A stretch of DNA of 64,000 nucleotides from Qipengyuania seohaensis (GTDB lineage Bacteria; Pseudomonadota; Alphaproteobacteria; Sphingomonadales; Sphingomonadaceae). Position 1 is the first letter of the stretch. Every line of letters starts with the position of its first letter. Made by a program: the position numbers and the translations under genes. This document shows positions 58,027-64,000 of the stretch, in pieces. Where the stretch lies: the NCBI RefSeq assembly GCF_002795865.1, contig NZ_CP024920.1, positions 1,833,001-1,897,000 of the forward strand, read 5' to 3'. Under the pieces are notes generated by a model. It did not search any database. It was not told where the DNA came from and was given only the letters and a program-made list of their open reading frames with translations.

Positions 58027-58442
58027 AATCGATTGCCTTTACTTTGCCGCTAGCCTTCCTTGCGGCTTGCAGCGCCGGCCCGAACGAGGCCGAAGGCGCA
58101 GAGAAATTCAGCGGGATCGAATATGACGAGACCGTGAGCCTTTCCGGCACAGAACCATTCTGGAACGTCAAGATCAGCGGCAACCGGGCCGTCTTCAGCA
58201 GTCCGGAAAACCTTGAGGGCACCAGCTTCGCGGTGGAGCGTTTTGCCGGTCTCAATGGTGTCAGTTTTTCAGGCCGGATGGACGGCGCCAGCTTCGATGC
58301 GATGGTGACGCCCGGCGATTGCTCCGACGGGATGAGCGATCGAACCTATCCCTACACGGTGACGATTACCTTGGGCGCGGAACAATTGAACGGGTGCGGA
58401 CATACTGACAGGCAGCCGTTTAGCGGCCCGGACCAACCCTAG
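58023..58442 (+). CDS. TEPFW-motif lipoprotein (COG3650-like)
   Basis: Lipoprotein of 139 aa with lipobox LAAC (C16). It carries the conserved GTEPFWNVKI block near residue 40 and CSDGMSDRTYPYTV near 100, with a further Cys near the end. These mark a family of small periplasmic proteins of unknown function often annotated as COG3650. It is translationally coupled to the upstream esterase. Confidence 0.82.
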   Translation: MKSIAFTLPLAFLAACSAGPNEAEGAEKFSGIEYDETVSLSGTEPFWNVKISGNRAVFSSPENLEGTSFAVERFAGLNGVSFSGRMDGASFDAMVTPGDCSDGMSDRTYPYTVTITLGAEQLNGCGHTDRQPFSGPDQP

Positions 58443-58483
58443 CCCGCGACCGACCTCAATCAATTTTCCGAAGATGGTGCGGC

Positions 58484-58936
58484 ATGCGTGAAATCCCAAA
58501 ACTCCCAAGATGGCTCGGCCTTGCCGGCTTGCTGCCTCAACTGGCCTGCGCGGCGATTGTCTGGTTCGGACCGCAGGAATGGTATGATGGCTCCCAGCGC
58601 CTGGCGGCCATCTATGCTGGTTTGATCCTCAGTTTCCTTGGTGGAATGTGGTGGGGAATTGCTGCCGGGGCACCCGCTGCAGAGCGACGCAGCGCGCTGG
58701 GATGGCTCTGGGTCGCAGCCGTGACGCCTAGCCTTGTCGCGCTGGCTTGCCTCGTGCCCCTTGCTTTCGGCACCGGACCGCTGGAGGCGACCCTCGTCAT
58801 GCTGGGCGCTGCCTTGCTGATCAGCCTCGGCGTGGACGCGAGACTGGGGCAGCTAGCACCGCCGTGGTGGATGCGACTGCGTGTGCCGCTGTCCGTCCTG
58901 CTCGGCTCGGCTACAATCGCGACGGCGCTGGCGTAG
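58484..58936 (+). CDS. DUF3429 membrane protein
   Basis: Inner-membrane protein of 150 aa with four to five predicted helices and the family block SFLGGMWWGIA near residue 50. The function is unknown. It is on the same strand as the preceding lipoprotein gene (41 bp gap) and convergent with the S41 protease gene. Confidence 0.85.
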   Translation: MREIPKLPRWLGLAGLLPQLACAAIVWFGPQEWYDGSQRLAAIYAGLILSFLGGMWWGIAAGAPAAERRSALGWLWVAAVTPSLVALACLVPLAFGTGPLEATLVMLGAALLISLGVDARLGQLAPPWWMRLRVPLSVLLGSATIATALA

Positions 58937-58946
58937 ACCCCCGCGA

Positions 58947-60356
58947 TCAGTAGACCCCGGGGTTGTTCCTTTCGAACTCGCTCGGGCGGTCTTTCATGAG
59001 AAGCCGGCGTTTTGGAGTGCTCGACTGCGCGCTTTGCACGCCGGTGATCGAAGTGCAGGACCGTCCCGCCATGAAATCCAGCGCGGCGCTGATCGACGAT
59101 TCTGCGGGATCACCCAGCGGCTCGAAGATATTGTCCGATGCTGCACAGGTCTTCCGGACCACGCTGGCCAGGCCGTCGAAGTATTCGCCCTGGTCGTTGG
59201 CGTTCACTGTCTTGAAGGTAACGGCGCGCAGGCGATCGTCGCAGGCCGACCTGTCGAACGCGAACTGGCCCACGGGCTTGCCGAAGGTATTGGAGCCGAC
59301 CAGCGCGAGGTTTTCACCAAGATAGGGAATGAAGGAATTGGTCACCAGCTCGCTGGCGGATGCGGTGCTTCTCGTGCCGATCACAGCCAGCTTGGTGACA
59401 GCGACCTGCTCCGGGATGTTCTGGAATAGCTCGGTCGAATTCTCGGCGCTCTTGGACGGACGCAGGACGGTTTTCGAGAAGACCTGCCCCTCAAGCCCTT
59501 CGGCCATCAGATCGCCCAGCGTGTTGGCGACATCTACCAGGCCCCCGCCGTTGTAGCGCAGGTCCAGGATGATCTTGGTGATACCCTGCGCTTTCAATTG
59601 CTGGAATGCGGCACGCAATTGCGGGTCCGCGTCTTGGGAGAAGAAGGTGCGCAAGTTGATGTAGCCGACGTTGTCGGTACCGTCGTTGAGGATAACGACG
59701 CCGTAGCGGTCGGAAATCGGGTCGAGCGTGTAGTCGGCCTTGGTCACGCTGACATTGCGCGTCACACCGCTGGTATCGCGGATGGAGAAGTCGCGCCTGA
59801 CACCGGGGTCGCTCGGTCCCAGGGCATTGAGCACCGCGTTGGTGCCACCGCTCTGGAACAGGGCCTCTACCGACTGGCCGTTGATGGAAAGAATTTCGGT
59901 GCCACGGTCGAAACCGGCGTCGAAGGCAGGGCCAGTCTCGTAGACTTCTGCTGCGAAAAGCCTGCTGACACCGTCGCTAGTCAAACGGATGCCGAGGCCT
60001 GCGCGCGATCCCTGGAGCGCCTCGTTCTCTTCCTGGATAGACGTGAGGTAGGTGAAACCCCGGTCCTTGTTCTGCGCTGCCGCCTGCGCGACCAGTGCAT
60101 CGATGTAGCTTTGGACATCCGTATATTGCGACTTGTTGACGTTGATGTTCAGGAGATCGGGGAAGAGATACCACTCGTTCAGTACATCGCGGGCCCAGTC
60201 CTGTCGGGCAGAAAGGGAGCAGGTTGCACTGCCTCCCCCGCCGCCACCGCTGCTGCTACCACCGCCACCGATCGGGCTGGTGGTACCATCGCCGCCGCCG
60301 CAGGCCGCGAGCGAGATGGCAAGAGTGGCGGACAAAATGGTGCGACCCATCGACAT
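58947..60356 (-). CDS. S41-family C-terminal-processing-type peptidase, lipoprotein
   Basis: Protein of 469 aa. The lipobox LAAC is followed by a Gly/Ser linker, an N-terminal helical domain (about 45-110), a PDZ-like region (about 115-200), and the S41 peptidase core. The core has the LRYNGGG substrate block and the catalytic Ser region TASASE. The ATG at 60356 has GGAGGGA upstream; a very long in-frame extension is spurious. It is probably anchored at the outer membrane and degrades envelope proteins. Confidence 0.9.
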   Translation of the reverse strand: MSMGRTILSATLAISLAACGGGDGTTSPIGGGGSSSGGGGGGSATCSLSARQDWARDVLNEWYLFPDLLNINVNKSQYTDVQSYIDALVAQAAAQNKDRGFTYLTSIQEENEALQGSRAGLGIRLTSDGVSRLFAAEVYETGPAFDAGFDRGTEILSINGQSVEALFQSGGTNAVLNALGPSDPGVRRDFSIRDTSGVTRNVSVTKADYTLDPISDRYGVVILNDGTDNVGYINLRTFFSQDADPQLRAAFQQLKAQGITKIILDLRYNGGGLVDVANTLGDLMAEGLEGQVFSKTVLRPSKSAENSTELFQNIPEQVAVTKLAVIGTRSTASASELVTNSFIPYLGENLALVGSNTFGKPVGQFAFDRSACDDRLRAVTFKTVNANDQGEYFDGLASVVRKTCAASDNIFEPLGDPAESSISAALDFMAGRSCTSITGVQSAQSSTPKRRLLMKDRPSEFERNNPGVY

Positions 60357-60587
60357 AGAAATTCCCTCCAGGACCCCGGCGAACATCGCCGCATGCTTGC
60401 GTATGGAATGCGCAATTAACCCCTTGTGAGCAAGAGCGCGGTGCCAGTTATCGTCTTTCCGTGGAAAAGAGGGCCGTTTTCGCCTTAAAATGGTGCAAAT
60501 TCCCCCTGCTGTGGTGGTCTTTCCTCCGGTGCTGTGCCTAGTCTTGGCCATTGATTTGCGCATTGCGCCCGAGATTACGGAGTTTGA

Positions 60588-61172
60588 GTGGTGAGTACGG
60601 TGGTCCCAGAATGGATCCAGAGAGCTGTCGGAGAAGGCGAGGTCAAAGCCGAGCTGACGGCGGCCAGGGTTGCCGAAGAGAAGACGCTCGGACGCTCGGG
60701 CTTTTCCCTGACGAGCCCTGCTTTCAAGCATGGCGGCGAACTCGACCCGAGCTTCACGGCTTGCGAGGATGATGCCGTGGCGCCGCCTCTTGAATGGACT
60801 GCGCCGCCTCCCGGATCGCAGGAACTGGTGCTCGTCGTCGAAGATATCGAGCGGGGCGATGCGCATTGGCTCGTCTGGGGATTGAAAGCCCAGAAGGGTG
60901 CTTTGTTCGAAGGCGAGGTGCCGCCGCGCACCGGCAAGAACGCCAAGGGCAATTCCGAATGGCTGCTGCCCGACCCGCCGTTGGGCGTCCAGCACCGTTA
61001 TGCTTTCCAGCTTTTCGCCTTGGACCTGCCGCTGACCCTGATGCCCGGCGCAAAGCGCGAAGACCTGATCAAGACCATGGCGAACCACGTCACCGCGGTC
61101 GCGATCCTCACGGCCAGTTTCGAAGGCCATGAGGTCGAAGAATGGGATGCCGAAGACGAACTCGACATCTGA
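60588..61172 (+). CDS. YbhB/YbcL-family (PEBP) Raf-kinase-inhibitor-like protein
   Basis: Protein of 194 aa. PEBP hallmarks include SPAFKHGGELDP, the binding-site block APPLEWTAPP, and HWLVWGL near residue 105. A 30-residue N-terminal extension is predicted helical. It starts at GTG 60588 or 60591, both behind GGAG. Bacterial PEBPs bind small anions or lipids, and the physiological role is unclear. Confidence 0.9.
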   Translation: MVSTVVPEWIQRAVGEGEVKAELTAARVAEEKTLGRSGFSLTSPAFKHGGELDPSFTACEDDAVAPPLEWTAPPPGSQELVLVVEDIERGDAHWLVWGLKAQKGALFEGEVPPRTGKNAKGNSEWLLPDPPLGVQHRYAFQLFALDLPLTLMPGAKREDLIKTMANHVTAVAILTASFEGHEVEEWDAEDELDI

Positions 61173-61207
61173 CAATACTGAGAAAAGCCAACTGAAAGGA
61201 ACCTGAA

Positions 61208-61459
61208 ATGGCTGGCAAGAACAACGCACTGCAAAAGCCGGTGAATCTCTCGCCCGAGCTTGAGAATGTAGTCGGCAAGGGTCCGATGACCCGCGCGCAG
61301 GTCACGTCCAAGGTGTGGGATCACATCAAGGCGAACGACCTGCAGGACTCGAAGGATCGCCGCATGATCAATCCCGACGACAAGCTCGGGGCCGTCATCG
61401 GCAAGGAACAGATCTCGATGTTCAAGATGACCGGTGCCGTTTCCAAGCACATGAGCTGA
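61208..61459 (+). CDS. SWIB/MDM2-domain protein
   Basis: Protein of 83 aa that is essentially one SWIB domain: LSPELENVVG, MTRAQVTSKVWDHIK, the loop LQDSKDRRMINPDDKL, and a final helix. SWIB domains in bacteria occur alone or joined to topoisomerase and probably act in DNA or chromatin-like interactions. A ribosome-binding site (AAAGGAA) precedes the ATG. It follows the PEBP gene by 35 bp. Confidence 0.93.
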   Translation: MAGKNNALQKPVNLSPELENVVGKGPMTRAQVTSKVWDHIKANDLQDSKDRRMINPDDKLGAVIGKEQISMFKMTGAVSKHMS

Positions 61460-61864
61460 TTATCCGGTTCGGCGGCGTCGCGGCCAGTCCGTGACGCCGC
61501 CAACCCACAAGGCCAGCCAGATCAGGATCGGCTGGGCCACCATGCGGGGCACATGATAGGCAAGCCCCAGGCCGTTATCTTCGCGCGCCATGTCCATCAC
61601 GAAGTGATTGATGTTGGCCGGGAACACGCAAAGCGCGTAAAGCGCCAGTCCTATCCCACCCCATCGCCTGAGGTCTTGCGACCACGGTTGCAGAAGGGCG
61701 GTCGCACCCAGAATTTCAGCGATACCGGTCCAGAAAACCACCGCCTCGGGGGCAGGGACGCCTTGCGGCATGATTGCCAGGAACGGGGCCGGGTCAGCAA
61801 TATGCGCCCATCCTGCCAAGGCATAGAAAGCGGCGAGAAGCCAGCGCAGCGCGGCGCGGATCAC
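61460..61864 (-). CDS. DoxX-like small membrane protein
   Basis: Protein of 134 aa starting at GTG, which overlaps the stop of the DUF427 gene (GTGA). It has four predicted helices and the DoxX-like pattern LYALAGWAHIADP near residue 15, then GIAEILGATAL. It is unrelated by position to the bufferin DoxX. The role is unknown. Confidence 0.78.
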   Translation of the reverse strand: MIRAALRWLLAAFYALAGWAHIADPAPFLAIMPQGVPAPEAVVFWTGIAEILGATALLQPWSQDLRRWGGIGLALYALCVFPANINHFVMDMAREDNGLGLAYHVPRMVAQPILIWLALWVGGVTDWPRRRRTG

Positions 61865-62151
61865 TCTTCGGTCACCTCTACGCCGCCGCCGAAGGCAATG
61901 TGGTCCTTGATCTCGGCAGCCGCATCCTTGGGGCTGGGATAATACCACGCGGCATCGGTGTTGATGTCACCGCCAGCGTTCACCGAATGATACTGCGCCA
62001 CGCCCTTCCACGAGCAGACTGTCGTCTTTTGGCTTGGCACGAGTGCGCTTCGAGCGACGGAAGACGGCGGGAAATAATGATTTCCTTCCACGATAAGCGT
62101 CTTGTCACTTCGCGCGATTTCCTCGCCATTCCAGCGTGCCGTCACAGTCAT
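61861..62151 (-). CDS. DUF427 domain protein
   Basis: Protein of 96 aa covering one DUF427 domain: ARWNGEEIARSDKT, the conserved TTVCSWKGVAQYHS with its Cys and Trp, and AAWYYPSPK. Family function is unknown; its members are small beta-rich cytoplasmic proteins. It is the first gene of a two-gene unit with the DoxX-like gene. Confidence 0.9.
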   Translation of the reverse strand: MTVTARWNGEEIARSDKTLIVEGNHYFPPSSVARSALVPSQKTTVCSWKGVAQYHSVNAGGDINTDAAWYYPSPKDAAAEIKDHIAFGGGVEVTEE

Positions 62152-62227
62152 CCCTAGATCCTTTCATTCGCGTGTCGTATCGCTACAACAGCCGCCGGAC
62201 ACGCCCCGTTCCGAGGAGAGATATTAA

Positions 62228-63502
62228 ATGATCCGTATCGCCGCAGCATTCTTTCTGACTTCGTGTCTCGCGACCAGTCCGGTCATGGCACAGGACAAGG
62301 CCGATGCAGTGGCGGCTGCCGCGCTTGAGGCGGCGCCGGTTTGGGACGGGCACAACGACGTGCCGATCCAGCTGCGAGCCCGGTTCGGTAATCGGATCAA
62401 CGATTTCGATTTCAATGACACGCTGGACACCGCCACGGATGGGCGTGCTGCCATGCATAGCGACCTTGTGCGACTTCGCCGCGGCAAGGTCGGTGCGCAG
62501 TGGTGGTCCGTCTACGTCAGCGCATCCTTGCCCGAACCCGAAGCAGTGCAGGCAACGATCGAGCAGATTGACGTGACCAAGCGCCTTATCGCGGCCAATT
62601 CCGATGCCATGGCGCTCGCACTGACGGCGGACGATGTCGAAGCCGCCATGGCCGAGGGCAAGATCGCTTCTCTGATGGGGATGGAAGGCGGGCATTCGAT
62701 CGGCAACAGCCTGGCTGTGCTGCGTCAGATGTACGCGATGGGCGCGCGCTACATGACGCTGACGCACGGACGCACGCTCGACTGGGCCGACAGCGCAACC
62801 GACGCACCGCGTCATGGCGGGCTGAATGAATTCGGCATGGACGTAGTGCGCGAAATGAACCGGATCGGCATGCTCGTCGACCTCAGCCACGTCAGCGAAG
62901 AGGCAATGCACGACGCTCTGGACGTAGCCGGGGCGCCGGTGATCTTCAGCCATTCTGGCGCACGCGCGGTGACGGGCCATCTGCGCAATGTTCCGGACAG
63001 CGTACTGGCTCGGCTGCCGCAAAACGGCGGGATCGTAATGGTCGTCGCCCTGCCCTGGTTCATTACCGAGGACTTGCGCCAGTACGCTGCCAATCGCGCC
63101 GCCGAACGTGCCCGGCTAGAAGCGCTCTATCCGGGCCTCCCGGACACGGTTGCTGCAGAGCTGGCGCGATGGGAAGCCAACAACCGGCAGCCCGTTTCGA
63201 CGATTTCCGACATGGCCGACCATATCGATCATGTGCGCGAAGTCGCCGGGATCGGCCATATCGGCATTGGAGGCGATTATGACGGAATGCCCACCGGTCC
63301 TGTCGGAATGGAAGACGTCACCGGGTATCCCGCGCTGTTCGCCGAACTGGCGCGGCGCGGCTATTCGCAGGCGGATCTGGAAAAGATCTCCAGCCGCAAC
63401 ATGATGCGGGTGATGCGCGAAGCAGAAGCCCATGCGGGCACTCGCTCGGGTGCGGCCCCTATCGAGTATGCGGCCGGTGCGCCGCGGGCGGCGGAAGACT
63501 GA
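62228..63502 (+). CDS. Membrane dipeptidase (M19 renal-dipeptidase family)
   Basis: Zn-dependent dipeptidase of 424 aa. A signal peptide (about 1-23, ending PVMAQ) is followed by the amidohydrolase barrel. Metal ligands are in DGHNDVP, a bridging Glu lies in MGMEGGH, and further His are in DLSHVS and SHSGARAV; the C-terminal Asp lies in GGDYDGMP. The family cuts dipeptides, including some with D-amino acids. The start at ATG 62228 opens the signal peptide. Confidence 0.94.
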   Translation: MIRIAAAFFLTSCLATSPVMAQDKADAVAAAALEAAPVWDGHNDVPIQLRARFGNRINDFDFNDTLDTATDGRAAMHSDLVRLRRGKVGAQWWSVYVSASLPEPEAVQATIEQIDVTKRLIAANSDAMALALTADDVEAAMAEGKIASLMGMEGGHSIGNSLAVLRQMYAMGARYMTLTHGRTLDWADSATDAPRHGGLNEFGMDVVREMNRIGMLVDLSHVSEEAMHDALDVAGAPVIFSHSGARAVTGHLRNVPDSVLARLPQNGGIVMVVALPWFITEDLRQYAANRAAERARLEALYPGLPDTVAAELARWEANNRQPVSTISDMADHIDHVREVAGIGHIGIGGDYDGMPTGPVGMEDVTGYPALFAELARRGYSQADLEKISSRNMMRVMREAEAHAGTRSGAAPIEYAAGAPRAAED

Positions 63503-63599
63503 CGGCTATTTGCAGGGCTAGCGGCCACGGTTCTTGGGCGATTAGCGCCAGTCGCTGCGATTGATAATGCTGGACAGATCGTCCTGCTTGTCTCCGCCA

Positions 63600-63791
63600 T
63601 CAATTGTCGTCGGCGGTTTCCGGCAAGTCGGAACGATCGGTAGAAGCCATTTCCTCCAGCTCGCTTTCGGACATGCTTTCATACATTCCTATCGATGCGC
63701 CTTGCAGATCGGACTTGTCGGTCTCGCCGCGCTTGGCCGCAAGGGCGGCGCCCGCAGCTTGTTGCTGCGCCTTGGATTTGGCCTTGGGCAT
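63600..63791 (-). CDS. DUF3008 small protein
   Basis: Protein of 63 aa that matches the DUF3008 pattern: a Lys/Ala/Gln-rich amino end (SKAQQQAAGAALAAKRGE), then MYESMSESELEEMAS. Such proteins are soluble and disordered and are often found among stress-related genes. It is 4 bp from the stop of an upstream DUF2945 gene on the same strand. Confidence 0.88.
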   Translation of the reverse strand: MPKAKSKAQQQAAGAALAAKRGETDKSDLQGASIGMYESMSESELEEMASTDRSDLPETADDN

Positions 63792-63795
63792 GGGA

Positions 63796-64000
63796 TCAGT
63801 CCTGAGCTTCGAGCTCTGAACCGAGCTTCAGGACTTCGTCGCCGTCTTCCTGCTTGATCAGGTAGGCGGGATTGTCTTCGCTGCCATCGCGCGTGACTTC
63901 GCTGCCTTTAAGAGTGCGGGTGACCTCACGTTCGAACCGGTCCTTGATCTGGCCCTTGCCGGTGCCATTGCCCCAATCCCACTTGACGTACTGATCGGTC
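63796..64000 (-). CDS. DUF2945 (HVA1/TUDOR-like) protein, C-terminal part, cut by right edge
   Basis: The window holds the last 67 residues of a small protein: YVKWDWGNGTGKGQIKD, then EVTRTLKGSEVTRDGSEDNPAYLIKQEDGDEVLKLGSEL. This matches DUF2945, also called the hypervirulence-associated TUDOR domain, whose function is unknown. The amino end lies outside. It is followed by the DUF3008 gene, the usual pairing of small stress proteins. Confidence 0.82.
   Translation of the reverse strand, partial: TDQYVKWDWGNGTGKGQIKDRFEREVTRTLKGSEVTRDGSEDNPAYLIKQEDGDEVLKLGSELEAQD

Noticed and set aside
60357-61229. N-terminal extension making the S41 protease gene 760 aa long
   Set aside because: The extension lies opposite the PEBP and SWIB genes. 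The lipoprotein signal begins at ATG 60356 with a good ribosome-binding site.

Overview
The window reads as one chromosomal segment of a GC-rich alphaproteobacterium. It is most likely a sphingomonad of the Erythrobacteraceae (Erythrobacter/Qipengyuania type). This is inferred from base composition, the gene families present, and many GTG/TTG starts with 4-bp stop/start overlaps. Most of it is ordinary housekeeping sequence, with a few accessory insertions.

Layout. 1-5.6 kb: a peroxide-defence block on the minus strand (catalase running off the left edge, katG, ahpF, ahpC), with candidate LysR/OxyR-type dyads upstream of katG and ahpC. 5.6-12 kb: an alpha/beta hydrolase, an HhH lipoprotein, msrQ, an odd class II tRNA-like gene, aroC, and a ruvA-x-x-x-ruvB operon. 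12-20.3 kb: a very Ser-rich surface protein with a PEP-CTERM-like tail, a prolyl-hydroxylase-like oxygenase, acnA, an EamA transporter and two adjacent L,D-transpeptidases. 20.3-29 kb: a histone-deacetylase-family enzyme, a more AT-rich pair (sulfotransferase-like protein and 2OG oxygenase), a flavin oxidoreductase, a thioredoxin-like lipoprotein coupled to ispG, a ZntB-like channel and a DUF885 protein.

29-33.2 kb is the most interesting region: a bufferin (copper-binding RiPP) locus. On the minus strand are bufA1, doxX, an ECF sigma factor of SigF type and its membrane anti-sigma NrsF. Divergent from them are bufA2, bufB (MNIO/DUF692) and bufC. The 181-bp space between the two precursor genes holds two back-to-back promoters, each an exact match to GTAACC-N16-CGAA, the SigF pattern known from Caulobacter. 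The locus therefore looks like a self-contained, autoregulated metal-stress unit in which one maturation pair, BufBC, may serve two different precursor peptides.

33-44.5 kb: an SDR, a mechanosensitive-channel-family protein, isoaspartyl peptidase, pheA, cytochrome c, rlmE-ppx, tRNA-Gln, an acyltransferase and an unrecognised 627-aa membrane protein with C-terminal repeats. 44.5-49.7 kb: a TPP riboswitch and thiC. An AT-rich restriction-modification-like pair follows, a PLD-family nuclease whose ATG overlaps the thiC stop and a convergent beta-class DNA methyltransferase. A DUF2726 gene and two copies of a 54-bp direct repeat come next. 49.7-64 kb: small stress and envelope genes (DUF188, NTF2-like, serine hydrolase, lipocalin, HPF-like, cold-shock, fasciclin behind an EcfG-like promoter, S41 protease, PEBP, SWIB, DUF427, dipeptidase, DUF3008), ending in a DUF2945 gene cut by the right edge.
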